DNA of 64,000 bases, taken from Cohnella sp. SGD-V74. Lineage in GTDB: Bacteria > Bacillota > Bacilli > Paenibacillales > Paenibacillaceae. Position 1 is the first letter of the stretch. Each line of letters opens with the position of its first letter. The notes below the pieces were generated by a model. The model did not search any database. It had not been told where the DNA came from and saw only the letters and a program-made list of their open reading frames with translations. Positions 17,363 through 27,280 of this stretch are shown here, one piece after another. The position numbers were made by a program, and so were the translations under genes. The stretch spans positions 117,378 to 181,377 of the forward strand of contig NZ_PVYW01000020.1 in assembly GCF_003001675.1 (NCBI RefSeq), read 5' to 3'.

Positions 17363-19057
17363 TCAACGCCCCGCACGCTCCACAGGGCGCAGCGGCAGCG
17401 ATACAGCCAATTCGCGGCCGCCGCGCTGAACGCGAGCGTCAAGCCGGTCGGCGCTGGCCGAGATCTGCGGAGCCTCGCCGCCTTCTTCGCCGTCAACGGA
17501 CAGCGCGAACAGGAACGCCGCCTGATCCAACGCGCGCAAGTCGATTCGTTTCGTTGGCCCGGCATAGATCGGAAGATCGACGAACAGCCTGCCGCCCTTC
17601 TCGTCGGACTCTACGCTCCACTCGCGCGGCAGCTCTCCGCCGAAAACCGCGTACCCGCAATTCAGCCGCAGCGTCAGCCCGCTGATGCGCACCGTCGCCA
17701 GCTCGCCCTGCACATCCGCCTCGACCCGCTCCAGACAACCGCCAAGTTCAAGCCGCAACCGGAAGTCGGCGGCTTCGATCTCCCCTTCGGTCCTATCGAG
17801 ATTGGGGTGGGTATCGCCGCCGTTGGTGATGAAGCTGACGCCGAACAGCAGCTCGCCGCCTTCCTGAGCCGAGTGCAGGACGGCCGAGCAGAAATCGTAG
17901 CCGTCGTGCAGACAGCGGAAGTGCGCATAGGTCGGCTCGCCTCCGTTGTCCGCATACAGCAGCAGCGCTCGCCGCTGGTTCCACAGAATTTCCCGGCTGA
18001 AGCTGCCCAGCGCGTACGTCTCCGTCATATGGGTGACCGCCCATTTGTCGGTTTCTCCGCCGCTGGCCGGCTCGTAGCATTCGCGAATATCCCGGACTTC
18101 CGCCGTCAGAAACCGCTCTCTGAATCGTTCCGGGCAGCGGAAGCCGATGCCATACCATCCCTCTTCGTAAGGCAGCTCCTCCCATGGGAAAAAGCTCAGG
18201 GCGCCTTCCGTCGCGAGCTGCAGGAACGCCTTGTGCTCGTCGCTCAGCAGCGTCCGATAGCTGCGGCTGTGCGGCCCCGCCCAATTTCTTGTCGCCGCAT
18301 GGAAATGCTCTGCCACGCTGGCCCACGCCATATCGATCAATTCGTCCGCAAGCCGCTTGGCCTCGGGATTGCGCGTCGATGTAGACAGCTTGCTCAGCTC
18401 CAACAGAGCGATATAGGTGTATGTCGGACTGTTATACTCCTGGAACGTTTGCCGATCCCGCGTAAAAGCCGCGATCCGTTCCAGCCGGCGCATCCCGTAG
18501 CTGCTGTAGTCCTCTCGCTCGTACAGCTCTCCGGCAATCAAGGTGACCAGCGTTCCCATTACGGCGATATTCGTATATTCGGGGCCGACATTACGCCGAA
18601 TGATGGCGTCGCAGGCGTTCCCGATCGTCTCTTGAACCTCTTCCCGCAAGGATGCCGGGAAACGATGTCCGTGGCGCAGAACGGCGAGCACAAGCACCTT
18701 TCCGCAAAAATCGGCCCAGTTCCAGTCCGGCGGCGACATCTGCTCGAGCGGCTCCTCGTAAAACCACGACCAGATTCCGAATGTCGCGCTGGCCGGGTCC
18801 TTATCCTGCATCCCCGCAAGCTGCCCGATGATATCGAAGGCCCGCCGCTCGTACCGTTCTTCCTCCGTATCCAGCAGTCCGAGAGCGTAAACCAGCGATT
18901 TATAAGTGGAATGAATCGTCTCGGCCTGCTTGATCGTCGTATGATAGCCCGGGCTGCTGAATGGGGAACCGAGCATGCGGATTTGCGGATTGTAGCTCCC
19001 CTCCTTCGCTTCGATCGCCCGAAGCAGCATGCTATGTTGATCTATCGTCGATTTCAT
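17363..19057 (-). CDS. Unrecognised 564-aa protein, probable carbohydrate-active toroid-type protein
   Basis: I do not recognise this family with confidence. The first ~370 residues are helix-rich with many Trp/Tyr (IWSWFYEEPLEQMSPPDWNWADF, HAATRNWAGPHSRSYR), as in alpha/alpha-toroid polysaccharide lyases and heparinase II/III-like proteins. The last ~190 residues look like beta-strands (LFVDLPIYAGPTKRIDLRALDQAAFLF). No signal peptide is seen. The ATG begins 3 nt after the stop of the GH105 gene with GGAG upstream, so it is co-translated with GH105 and the PL22-like gene. Context suggests a cytoplasmic enzyme acting on unsaturated pectin or rhamnogalacturonan fragments. The function is inference. 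Confidence 0.75.
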   Translation of the reverse strand: MKSTIDQHSMLLRAIEAKEGSYNPQIRMLGSPFSSPGYHTTIKQAETIHSTYKSLVYALGLLDTEEERYERRAFDIIGQLAGMQDKDPASATFGIWSWFYEEPLEQMSPPDWNWADFCGKVLVLAVLRHGHRFPASLREEVQETIGNACDAIIRRNVGPEYTNIAVMGTLVTLIAGELYEREDYSSYGMRRLERIAAFTRDRQTFQEYNSPTYTYIALLELSKLSTSTRNPEAKRLADELIDMAWASVAEHFHAATRNWAGPHSRSYRTLLSDEHKAFLQLATEGALSFFPWEELPYEEGWYGIGFRCPERFRERFLTAEVRDIRECYEPASGGETDKWAVTHMTETYALGSFSREILWNQRRALLLYADNGGEPTYAHFRCLHDGYDFCSAVLHSAQEGGELLFGVSFITNGGDTHPNLDRTEGEIEAADFRLRLELGGCLERVEADVQGELATVRISGLTLRLNCGYAVFGGELPREWSVESDEKGGRLFVDLPIYAGPTKRIDLRALDQAAFLFALSVDGEEGGEAPQISASADRLDARVQRGGRELAVSLPLRPVERAGR

Positions 19058-19060
19058 CCG

Positions 19061-20194
19061 TTAGCGCTCCTCTCCATGCTGGGCTTCGACGCCTGCGGCC
19101 GCTTCCGTCAGCAGCATCAGGGTCAGCCCTTGACCATATAAAGTAGGGTACTGGGGGATTCTATTATAAGCGTCGACCGAAGGCATGACCGGCGTTCCCC
19201 CGGATACCCCTTTCACTTCGCCGTTCGACGTAACGAGCGGCAGCAGCCCTTTGACGGCAAGCGCCGCGGAGGCCAAATATTCGGCGGGCAGCAGCCCGCC
19301 GCGAACCGCCTTGATGAAGCCGCAGGCGATGCCCGCGCTGCCGGAAGATTCCTTGTAGAAGTCCGGCCTGTCCATCACGGTATGCCATAGCCCGTCTTCG
19401 GCCTGCAGCGCTCTTAGCCCCTCCGCCATGCGGACGTAGCGCTCGCGCAGCTCGACCGACTCCGGAACCAGCTCGCTCAATTCCGCCGCGATCTCGGGGA
19501 CGGCGCACGCAATCCAGGCGTTGGCCCGGCACCAGAGCGCGGCCGACAGATGATCCGCAGCGCCGCAATCCCAGCCGTGGAACAGCGCGCCCGTTCGCTC
19601 GTCCTGCAGCAGCCGCAGATGCAGCAGCGTCTGCCGCATCGCCTCCTCCGCGACACGGCGGTCCCCGGTCAGCCTGGCGCAGCGGGCGAGGAACAGCGCC
19701 GCCATGAAGACGGTGTCCGCCCACGCCTGCTCCGGGAAACTGGCCGGCTCCGTGACGGTGTGCTCGAACGCCCCTTCCCGCGTTCGCGGCGCTTCGTCCA
19801 GCATCCACGCCGCAATGCGTCCTGCCTCGCTGAGCAGCTCGGCTCTCCCGGTTCGGCGGTACAGCTCAGGATAGACGGCGAACGGCGCCATCGCGTTGAC
19901 CGTCCTGGCCGACGCCGCCTTAACCCGGTTCCGCTCCACCCATTGCTCGACATACCGGATCGCGGATTCGTTCTCTCTTCCGGTTCCGTATTCCATAATC
20001 GCGATCAGGCCGACTCCGGGCACCCAATCCCAATGCTCGATATCCATGCCCCATTCCTCGTACCGTCCCGCCGTCATATAACGATAGACGCGCTCCGCCG
20101 TCTCCTTCAGCAGCTCCGGGTCAGCGCAGACCGCCGGCTCCGGAGCGACGCAGGCCGCCTCCCGCAGATCCGCGGCTTGGCTCTCATTTTGCAT
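19061..20194 (-). CDS. Glycoside hydrolase family 105 (unsaturated rhamnogalacturonyl hydrolase, YteR/YesR type)
   Basis: A 377-aa alpha/alpha-barrel enzyme of the GH88/GH105 class. Family marks include WDWVPGVGLIAIMEYG near the N-terminus, the catalytic Asp in AWADTVFMAALFLAR, the WCRANAW tryptophan-rich block and SSGSAGIACGFIKAV. It removes the 4,5-unsaturated galacturonyl residue left by pectate or rhamnogalacturonan lyases, in the cytoplasm (no signal peptide). ATG 20194 is taken, 6 nt after the preceding stop, with GGGGAG upstream; an in-frame TTG at 20200 is less likely. Part of a tightly packed operon. Confidence 0.9.
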   Translation of the reverse strand: MQNESQAADLREAACVAPEPAVCADPELLKETAERVYRYMTAGRYEEWGMDIEHWDWVPGVGLIAIMEYGTGRENESAIRYVEQWVERNRVKAASARTVNAMAPFAVYPELYRRTGRAELLSEAGRIAAWMLDEAPRTREGAFEHTVTEPASFPEQAWADTVFMAALFLARCARLTGDRRVAEEAMRQTLLHLRLLQDERTGALFHGWDCGAADHLSAALWCRANAWIACAVPEIAAELSELVPESVELRERYVRMAEGLRALQAEDGLWHTVMDRPDFYKESSGSAGIACGFIKAVRGGLLPAEYLASAALAVKGLLPLVTSNGEVKGVSGGTPVMPSVDAYNRIPQYPTLYGQGLTLMLLTEAAAGVEAQHGEER

Positions 20195-20200
20195 GCGCAA

Positions 20201-21256
20201 TCACGCTCCCCTCTCGATTACGCCTACCCACAGATGCCGATTCTCGTCCGCGAGAGTAAAACTGATTTTGCGGCCGTCCGGACTGAACGAAGGATGGGGA
20301 TGGCCGGGATGCTGCGGCCACATCGGCTGTTCGCACAGCAGCCGAGACGAGCGGTCCCGGAGGTTGATCAGCACGATTTTGCTCGTCTCCCAGTCCTCGA
20401 TCGTATCCGCAACCGCCCAGCATCCGTCTGGACTAAGCGATACGTGCCAGTAGGCGTAATCTCCGTTGATGAATTCCGCTTCCCCCGTCCGCTTGTGCAC
20501 GCGGTAGATTCCGGTCGGCTTCAGAGGGCTCTGCGGATATTTGACAAAATAAAGATGCTCCCCGTCCGGCGACCACATCTCGTGCCCGACGTATTCCACG
20601 TGCTCGCCGGTGTCGAGCCGGGCTTGTCGATAGCCGTTCCATACTTCCCCGCTGCCGGCATCCGCCATATAGATGCGATCCGGAATATGCTCGGTTTTGC
20701 CCTCGTGCGCGAAGAACACCAGCCGCCCGTCCTCCGGATTGACCATTGCGTGATTGGCGACCGGGTAAGGCTCGGCGAACGATGGCCTGGCCGTCTCCGT
20801 CAATCGCCCCGTCTCCGTGTCGACCGTACCGATCGCCCATTTGCTGCCGTCTCGCCAGTAGATGCCCATCGTCCGGCCGTCGTTCGTGATCGACAGCGGC
20901 CCGTAGACGACGGCGTCCTCCACCAGCGTACAGATGGTGCGGCTTGCCCCCGTCCGCAAGTCGTATTCATAGATTCGGGGACCTTCGTAATAGTAGAAGC
21001 GGTCTTGGGGCGATACGAGTCCCCGTGCCCATTCGAGCCGTTCCGCCACCGTCTCCGCGCTTCCGCTCTCCGAATCCGCCTTGACGCAGACGCTCATTTT
21101 TTCCTCGTTAATGTCCGTATACAGCACAAGATGGCGACTGTTCGACAGCCACGTCATCGCGGTGAAATAGTTATGGCCCGTGTTGGACCCGGGGTTGCCC
21201 AAGGCGCGGATAGAAACGCCCGTATGCGGGTCTTCGAAGTTTCTTATCGTCAGCAT
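20201..21256 (-). CDS. Oligogalacturonate lyase-like beta-propeller (PL22 type)
   Basis: A 351-aa protein of repeated WD40-like/TolB-like blades, matching the oligogalacturonate lyase family: GHNYFTAMTWLSNSRHLVLYTDIN at the start, WSPDGEHLYFVKYP, and HPHPSFSPDGRKISFT at the end, where the histidines resemble the manganese site of family PL22. No signal peptide, so a cytoplasmic enzyme that would cleave short oligogalacturonates to unsaturated monomers. It is slightly shorter than typical Ogl (about 388). It starts 3 nt after the AraC-sensor stop and ends 6 nt before the GH105 start. Confidence 0.82.
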   Translation of the reverse strand: MLTIRNFEDPHTGVSIRALGNPGSNTGHNYFTAMTWLSNSRHLVLYTDINEEKMSVCVKADSESGSAETVAERLEWARGLVSPQDRFYYYEGPRIYEYDLRTGASRTICTLVEDAVVYGPLSITNDGRTMGIYWRDGSKWAIGTVDTETGRLTETARPSFAEPYPVANHAMVNPEDGRLVFFAHEGKTEHIPDRIYMADAGSGEVWNGYRQARLDTGEHVEYVGHEMWSPDGEHLYFVKYPQSPLKPTGIYRVHKRTGEAEFINGDYAYWHVSLSPDGCWAVADTIEDWETSKIVLINLRDRSSRLLCEQPMWPQHPGHPHPSFSPDGRKISFTLADENRHLWVGVIERGA

Positions 21257-21259
21257 GGC

Positions 21260-23596
21260 TCACCTGTCCCTTCGTTGCGTGCCGAACCGCTCCCGGTATT
21301 CCGTAGGCGTAAAGCCGGTCATTTTCTTGAAAATCCGCACGAAGCTATTCACATTGGAATAGCCGACCTGCTCCGCGATGTCGCGGATTTTGCCATTCGT
21401 GCCGGCAAGCCGCTCCTTCGCATGGTTCATCCGGATTTCCATCAGACAGTCGATAAAATTGCATTCCCGCTGTTCCTTGAACAGCTTGCTCAAGTGCGAG
21501 ACGCTGATATGGAATTCGCTGGCCAGCAGGTTCAGCGACAGATCGCTGCGCATGTAATTTTCCTGAATGTACAGCATCGCCCTGTCGATGACGTCGTTGC
21601 GTTCCCTGCTGCTGCGCTTGTCCTTGATCCGCTCGATGAAGCTGTCCAGCGCCCCGACCGTGAACTGCTCCAGCTGCTCCAATTGCTCGTACTGGTTCAG
21701 CATTTCAACCAAATACTGCTCGGGGAAAATGCCTTCCGCTTCCACCCCGATTTCCGCGGCGGCGGTGGCGGTCTTCATCAGGCACTGCACGACAAGCTGC
21801 ATGATCATCTCTGCTGGAACGCCGTTCTCGGCGATCGAGTCGAACCATCTTCGCACCTGCGCCTGCATCTTGTCGGCGTCCGGCAGCTTCACGGAGGCGA
21901 CGATGCCGTCGATCATGGCGAACAGCCTGTAAAATTGCGGGGACGGATCGGTCGAGATATCCTCCCGCGTAATGATGGAGTTGCCGCCCATGACCAGCTT
22001 ATACCGCAGCGCCTCCTGCGCCTGCCGGTAAGAGTCGTGGATGTCGTCCAGATTGTCCGCAGGGTCGCCGATCCCGATCGTGATCGTGCGGCGCAAGTAT
22101 TCCTGAACGAATTTCTTCAGCAAATCCGCCACGGCGACCGCCCTCATGAAATGCCGCTCCCCGTCGTCCCCGTCGGCGAAAATCATCACGACCGCGCATT
22201 TGCCGTTGTCCAGTTCGGCCGCGATGCCCCTGCTCTCGGCGTTCATCAATTCCTCGGCCACGTTGCACAAGGCGTACGCATACAGCTTCAAGTCCCGCGG
22301 AGAGGCGATCTGGTCCCGGTTGTCGAATTCGATGCTCATGGCCACGTAACGATCTCCGTCCAACCGGACGTTCAGCATATCCATATAAGGCTGCAGCACC
22401 GCCGGGTTGATTCGCCGATCGGACAGCAGCTCGCTCATCAGCCGCCACTTGATCAACGGTTTGCTCTCGATGACCTGCTTGTGCAATTGCTGTCGGTCTT
22501 CCAAAATATCTTGAACCGTCGATTCGAAATAGTGGAATTCGTCGTTGTATTTGCGAACGCCGTGCTTGGACGGCGCCGTCAGATGCTTCCCCATCGCTTG
22601 CATGAAACGGTTGACCGGCTTAAACGTCCAGCGCCCGATCACGGCCGCGGAGACGGTCGCCACGACGAACAGCACCGCCGCGAGCACGGCCACCGCATTG
22701 CGGAATAGCGTGAGCTGGCGCGTAAACTGCGCTTCGGGCACGACCCGGACGATATGCCAGCCGGTATAATCGTCTCTGACATGGAAGACGGAGGAGGCCG
22801 TCTGCTCCACTTCGGCCACGAAATGACCGCTTTCCTCCCCGCTTTCCAGAATCCGGCCGATATAGGGAAATTCGCTGATGTCCTTCCCCGGCTTGCTCTT
22901 ATCGGCATGCAGCACGACGATGCCCTCGTCGTCGACGACGAACGTCTGCCCTCCGTCGTTCTCCGCGGTGCTGCGGATGAGAGTGAACAGCGCCTCCTCC
23001 TTGACGTTGACGGCGATCGCCCCCTTGCGCGCGCCCGGCGAATGGATGAGCGGATACGTGCGGACAAGCGTGACGACGTTCCGATAGATCGGATACGAGG
23101 ATCGGTTCAGCATGACCTTGCGGGTCGAAATCCATTCCGCGAACCCGTCGAACTGCTGGAACCCGGATATCCATTGGAATTCGCCCGACAGATCCTGCTC
23201 GGTCAAAATATTGCCCGAGACGAGCCGCTGCTTGTCGTAGGAGTAAATATCGATCGAAAAGACGTTGTCCATGCTCTGGATCGCGTTCGTGATCTGGTTG
23301 TAGATGCGGAACGCGTTGTTGCGGGCTTCCTGCTCGTTGAGCTCGTATTCGTAAAAACGCACGATCTCGTCGCTGCTGAGCAGTTGGATGGCCGACTTGT
23401 CGATATGCTTCAGCGCGAGCTTCAGCTTATGATCCAGTTGGCCCAGCAGCTCCATGTTCGTTTCTACCAGCTGACGCTTGAGCTGCTTGTTGAACACCGA
23501 ATACGTAAAGAAAAACGAGGAAGAGACAAGAAGGAACAGGACGATCGATAAAATGCCGATCGCTTTGACAAGCCTTCGATTTTTCGCCAGGTTCAT
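21260..23596 (-). CDS. Membrane-bound AraC-type sensor-regulator
   Basis: A 778-aa one-component regulator: transmembrane helix at about 12-32, dCache-like extracellular sensor (about 35-290), second helix near 300-322, cytoplasmic linker, and a C-terminal AraC domain (FHISVSHLSKLFKEQRECNFIDCLM; VGYSNVNSFVRIFKKMTGFTPTEYRERF). GGGGGAA precedes the ATG. Unlike the sensor at 5292-7523, this one is embedded in the operon between the transporter binding protein and the PL22-like gene, with only 3 nt to the latter, so it is co-expressed with the enzymes and would feed back positively on the locus. Confidence 0.9.
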   Translation of the reverse strand: MNLAKNRRLVKAIGILSIVLFLLVSSSFFFTYSVFNKQLKRQLVETNMELLGQLDHKLKLALKHIDKSAIQLLSSDEIVRFYEYELNEQEARNNAFRIYNQITNAIQSMDNVFSIDIYSYDKQRLVSGNILTEQDLSGEFQWISGFQQFDGFAEWISTRKVMLNRSSYPIYRNVVTLVRTYPLIHSPGARKGAIAVNVKEEALFTLIRSTAENDGGQTFVVDDEGIVVLHADKSKPGKDISEFPYIGRILESGEESGHFVAEVEQTASSVFHVRDDYTGWHIVRVVPEAQFTRQLTLFRNAVAVLAAVLFVVATVSAAVIGRWTFKPVNRFMQAMGKHLTAPSKHGVRKYNDEFHYFESTVQDILEDRQQLHKQVIESKPLIKWRLMSELLSDRRINPAVLQPYMDMLNVRLDGDRYVAMSIEFDNRDQIASPRDLKLYAYALCNVAEELMNAESRGIAAELDNGKCAVVMIFADGDDGERHFMRAVAVADLLKKFVQEYLRRTITIGIGDPADNLDDIHDSYRQAQEALRYKLVMGGNSIITREDISTDPSPQFYRLFAMIDGIVASVKLPDADKMQAQVRRWFDSIAENGVPAEMIMQLVVQCLMKTATAAAEIGVEAEGIFPEQYLVEMLNQYEQLEQLEQFTVGALDSFIERIKDKRSSRERNDVIDRAMLYIQENYMRSDLSLNLLASEFHISVSHLSKLFKEQRECNFIDCLMEIRMNHAKERLAGTNGKIRDIAEQVGYSNVNSFVRIFKKMTGFTPTEYRERFGTQRRDR

Positions 23597-23640
23597 GCCC
23601 GTTCCCCCTTCGTCCCGTTACGGAAGCGCCCAGCCTTCGA

Positions 23641-25266
23641 CTAGAAGCTGCCTTTGTTCTCCTCGTACCATTGCTGGGCAATCTCTTGCGCCTTCGCGCC
23701 GCCAAGCCGATCCCATTCCTTGCGAATCTCGCCGAGCGCCCATTCTCCCGTATACTTGGCGCCCTGCGTCACCGCCGTCGCCCGCGTCTCGCGGATAAAC
23801 TTATCCAGCGTCGCCCGAATCTCGTTGATTTCGTCAAAGCTCGGCTGATACGGAATGTCGCGGCGGAATTCGTTTTTGAGCGTCAGCTTCAACGACTCCA
23901 CCTTGAGCGCGGCGATGCGCTGGGACAGTTCGTCGTCCGCGGCCATGGCTATGAGATCCTCGGCCTTGACGACTTGATCGCGCACGACGGCGTACTCGCC
24001 GGCATACAGCACCTCTTTGTTGAATTTATCGTCGTCCAGCCGCTTCGGCACGCCGCCCTCCAGTTTGTAATGCACGCCCTCTTCCCCGTAGGCGAGCGGG
24101 TACCAGCCTTTGTCGATGAGCCAGTCCAAATATTCGATCGCCGCCTTCGGATTTTTCATTTCTTTGTTAAACGCGACGAGAATATTCGGAGAAGCTTCCT
24201 GATAAGCGCCGTATTTGCCGTACTGCGAGGCGACCATCTCCAGCGGCTCCGGCTTCGCGTTCGGATCGTTGGCCAGCATATCCTGAATCATAATATCGTT
24301 GGCGCCGTTGCCCCATTGGCCGAGATAAATGCCGGCTTTGCCAGTTGTCCACAGCTGGGCCGCCCGCTGATTGTTGCTGTCTGTGAGATATTCCCGATCC
24401 ACGAGGCCCAGCTCGTAAACCTGCTTTTCGAGAGCGACGACATCGGCGAACCGGTCCAGCGTAGCGCCGTACTGCATCTTGCCGTCCTCCAGATACCAGA
24501 GGAAGTTCATCGCGCCGAACATCGCCGAATAGATGTCGCCGGTCGTATGGCCGACGATCGGCGTGCTGTCCGGATAGCGCTCCTTAAACGCCTTGGCGAC
24601 CTCGACCAGTTCCTCAACCGTTGTCGGACGCTGCAAATTCAGTTCGTCGAGCCAGTCCTGCCGAATCCACATGCCGTGGTTGGCGATGGATGTGATCGGC
24701 CGCTTCGTGGTTACGGCGTAAATCTCCCCGTTAAAAGTCATGTGCGGAAGCAGGTCGGGGTTTTCCTCCAAATATTTTTTATAGGACGTGCTGTATTTCT
24801 CGATATAATCGCCGATCGGCTGAATGACGCCCTGCGTCACCAGCTTGCCGATATAGGCGCGGTCGAACTCCCACACCAGATCCGGCGCCTGGCCGGACGC
24901 GAACAGGACATTCAGCGAATCCTGGGACTGATTGCGCGGCACCGGAACGATCGTCACGTCGATGCCGGACTGCTCGCGAATCCATCTCACCCAGCGATTG
25001 TCCTCGTACGTGCCTTCGTCGCTGGACACCTGGCCGCGATCGAACATCGAAATGCTGATCTTTCTCGGCGCGTTCGCGTACGGATCGTCGGATGCCGACT
25101 GCGACGCGCCGGCCGACGGACTGCCGCTCCCCTGCTCCGGCTTGGCGCTTGCGCTGCCCTCACCGTTGCCGCCGCTTGAGCAAGCGGACGCCAGCAGCGC
25201 CGCAAGCATAACCATGATCAGCGCCAAACTCCCCTTGGACTTATTGCTGCTTCTCTTCTGTTGCAT
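23641..25266 (-). CDS. Sugar ABC transporter substrate-binding lipoprotein
   Basis: A 541-aa binding protein with a basic N-terminus, hydrophobic stretch and lipobox LLASAC (Cys about residue 29), then a Gly/Ser-rich tether. The mature part has the usual features of the large Paenibacillus sugar-binding family (IRQDWLDELNLQRPTTVEELVEVAKAFK; WYPLAYGEEGVHYKLEGGVP). It is the third gene of the pectin locus, after both permeases, and likely binds oligogalacturonides or rhamnogalacturonan fragments, judged only from its enzyme neighbours. Confidence 0.9.
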   Translation of the reverse strand: MQQKRSSNKSKGSLALIMVMLAALLASACSSGGNGEGSASAKPEQGSGSPSAGASQSASDDPYANAPRKISISMFDRGQVSSDEGTYEDNRWVRWIREQSGIDVTIVPVPRNQSQDSLNVLFASGQAPDLVWEFDRAYIGKLVTQGVIQPIGDYIEKYSTSYKKYLEENPDLLPHMTFNGEIYAVTTKRPITSIANHGMWIRQDWLDELNLQRPTTVEELVEVAKAFKERYPDSTPIVGHTTGDIYSAMFGAMNFLWYLEDGKMQYGATLDRFADVVALEKQVYELGLVDREYLTDSNNQRAAQLWTTGKAGIYLGQWGNGANDIMIQDMLANDPNAKPEPLEMVASQYGKYGAYQEASPNILVAFNKEMKNPKAAIEYLDWLIDKGWYPLAYGEEGVHYKLEGGVPKRLDDDKFNKEVLYAGEYAVVRDQVVKAEDLIAMAADDELSQRIAALKVESLKLTLKNEFRRDIPYQPSFDEINEIRATLDKFIRETRATAVTQGAKYTGEWALGEIRKEWDRLGGAKAQEIAQQWYEENKGSF

Positions 25267-25403
25267 GTTCGCCCTCCTGTTTTTTTTATTATATCAAAAT
25301 GCATTTGAGAGTTTGTTCAAAAAGCCGCTCGGAATTCGGCGCCGAAAACCGGACTTGATGAACACGCTTCCAAAAGATGCATTAGATATCCCCGTTTGCT
25401 CGA

Positions 25404-26315
25404 CTACCCTTTGACGGAGCCGAGCAGCACGCCCTTGATGAAGTGCTTCTGCAGGAACGGATAGACGCATAAGATCGGCAGAATCGCGAAGACGACGGCT
25501 GCGGCTCGAATGCTCTCCGGCGTAATGACCGCCTGCGTGACGCCCTCGCCGCGCAGCAGCTCGGAGCTGACCAGATCAATCATCTGGTACAGCTTCACCA
25601 TCAGCGACATTTTGTCCGTGCTGCGAATGTAGATGAGCACGTTCATATAGGAATTCCACCAGCCGACCGCGTAAAACAGCGTCAGCGCGGCGATGACCGG
25701 CTTGGATAAAGGCAGGATGATGCGCGTAAGTATCGTGAACTCGCCGGCTCCGTCGATGGAGGCGGACTCTTCAAGCTCCTCCGGCAGCCCTTCCAGAAAC
25801 GCCTTCATCACGAACATGTTGTAGACGCTGATCAGAGCGGGCAGCCAGAGCGCCCAGTACGTATTGACAAGACCGAGACTGTTCACGAGCAGGAAGTTGG
25901 GAATAAGCCCGCCGCTGAACAGCATCGTGAACAGAATCGCCATCAGCATGAAGTTGCGGCCTCTGAGCCGTGCTTTGGACAGCGGGTACGCCGCCATAAT
26001 CGTAAACAGCATGTTGAGCGCCGTACCGACAACGGTAATGAGCACCGTGTTCTGCATCGCGACGATCAGTTGGCCGTCCCGAATCAAATTGTGGTACGCG
26101 TCGACGTTGAATTCGATCGGCCACATGAACACTTCCCCGGCGTTAATCGCCCGGCTGCTGCTCAGCGACGTAGCGATCACGTTCACGAAAGGAAACAGCG
26201 TGGCATAGGCGCACAGCGCCAAAAATACGTTGTTCAGCCATCTGGCAGGCGAGTCCGGGCGCCCTCGTCTTGCGGATGCGGGCGGGCCGCCCTTGTCTTT
26301 ACCCATCGTTACCAT
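25404..26315 (-). CDS. Carbohydrate ABC transporter permease (YtcP type)
   Basis: A 303-aa six-helix permease with the EAA loop EELEESASIDGAGEFTILTRIILPLSKP and the C-terminus QKHFIKGVLLGSVKG. The ATG at 26315 overlaps the end of the LplB-type permease by 7 nt; a second ATG three codons on is possible. Partner of that permease in the pectin-fragment transporter. Confidence 0.92.
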   Translation of the reverse strand: MVTMGKDKGGPPASARRGRPDSPARWLNNVFLALCAYATLFPFVNVIATSLSSSRAINAGEVFMWPIEFNVDAYHNLIRDGQLIVAMQNTVLITVVGTALNMLFTIMAAYPLSKARLRGRNFMLMAILFTMLFSGGLIPNFLLVNSLGLVNTYWALWLPALISVYNMFVMKAFLEGLPEELEESASIDGAGEFTILTRIILPLSKPVIAALTLFYAVGWWNSYMNVLIYIRSTDKMSLMVKLYQMIDLVSSELLRGEGVTQAVITPESIRAAAVVFAILPILCVYPFLQKHFIKGVLLGSVKG

Positions 26316-27280
26316 AAGCCTCGCTCTCCCATCGCTTTAATGATGCGGTTGACCGACACGATCAGAATGAGGGCAATCAGCGACTGGAACAGGCCGAGCG
26401 CCGTCGTGTAGCTGTACTGCAGGCTGACCAACCCTCTCGTATAGACGAATGTGCTGATCACTTCCGCCACGCTCGTGACGGCATCGTTGCGCAGCGTGTA
26501 CACCTGCTCGAAGCCGACGTCCATCATTTTGCCGACCTGAAGAATGAGCAGGATCGCGATCGTACTGCGCATGCCCGGCAGCGTGACGTGCCAGATTTGC
26601 CTCCGCTTGCTCGCCCCGTCGATCTTGGCCGCTTCGTACAGCGTCGGGTCGATCGAGGACATCGCCGCCAAATACAGGATCGTGCCGAAGCCCGCTTCCT
26701 TCCATATGCCCGAGACGATAAAGCTGACCGGCCACCAGAACTTGTCGGCCATAAAGTAGATCGGCTCCATGCCGAACGCCTTCAGCACAGTGTTGACCAC
26801 GCCGGTGGACGGCGACAGCAGCGCGATGACGATGCTGCCCAGGACGACCCATGAGATGAAGTGGGGAATGTAGAGCAGATTTTGCAGCGTGCGCTTGTAC
26901 CATTCCGCCCGCACCTCGTTCAGCAGAATGGCCAGGACGATCGGCACGGGAAAAGCGAATACGAGATGGTACAAATTCAGCAGCAGCGTGTTCCTCAGCA
27001 CGATGTAGAAGTCGCGGCTGGCGAACAGCTTCTCGAACTGCTCGAAGCCGACCCAACTGCTGCCCCATATGCCTTCGGACAGACGATAGTTTTTGAAGGC
27101 GATAATCTCTCCCGCCATCGGCGCGTATTTAAATAAGATCAGATAGATCGCCACGGGGATGAGCAGCGCGTACAGGAAGCGATTGCGGGAAATCTGCTTC
27201 CATAGAGTCGGCGCTCGTCCCTCGCGTGCTCCGCGTGTTCCCGAAGGCGGCTTCCCCAAGGATGTCGAGTTCGTAACCAT
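26309..27280 (-). CDS. Carbohydrate ABC transporter permease (LplB type)
   Basis: A 323-aa permease, first gene of the 27280-17363 operon. Family landmarks: LYALLIPVAIYLILFKYAPMAGEIIAFKNY, and EAA loop YEAAKIDGASKRRQIWHVTLPGMRS. AGGAGAG stands 5-10 nt before the ATG. The seven genes of this operon run without any gap larger than 137 nt. Confidence 0.92.
   Translation of the reverse strand: MVTNSTSLGKPPSGTRGAREGRAPTLWKQISRNRFLYALLIPVAIYLILFKYAPMAGEIIAFKNYRLSEGIWGSSWVGFEQFEKLFASRDFYIVLRNTLLLNLYHLVFAFPVPIVLAILLNEVRAEWYKRTLQNLLYIPHFISWVVLGSIVIALLSPSTGVVNTVLKAFGMEPIYFMADKFWWPVSFIVSGIWKEAGFGTILYLAAMSSIDPTLYEAAKIDGASKRRQIWHVTLPGMRSTIAILLILQVGKMMDVGFEQVYTLRNDAVTSVAEVISTFVYTRGLVSLQYSYTTALGLFQSLIALILIVSVNRIIKAMGERGLW

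Noticed and set aside
19550..22708. A plus-strand open frame of over 1000 codons opposite the GH105, PL22-like and AraC-sensor genes
   Set aside because: It is antisense to three well-supported genes, its composition is Arg/His/Val-rich as expected from the reverse complement of G+C-rich codons, and it has no ribosome site or family resemblance.
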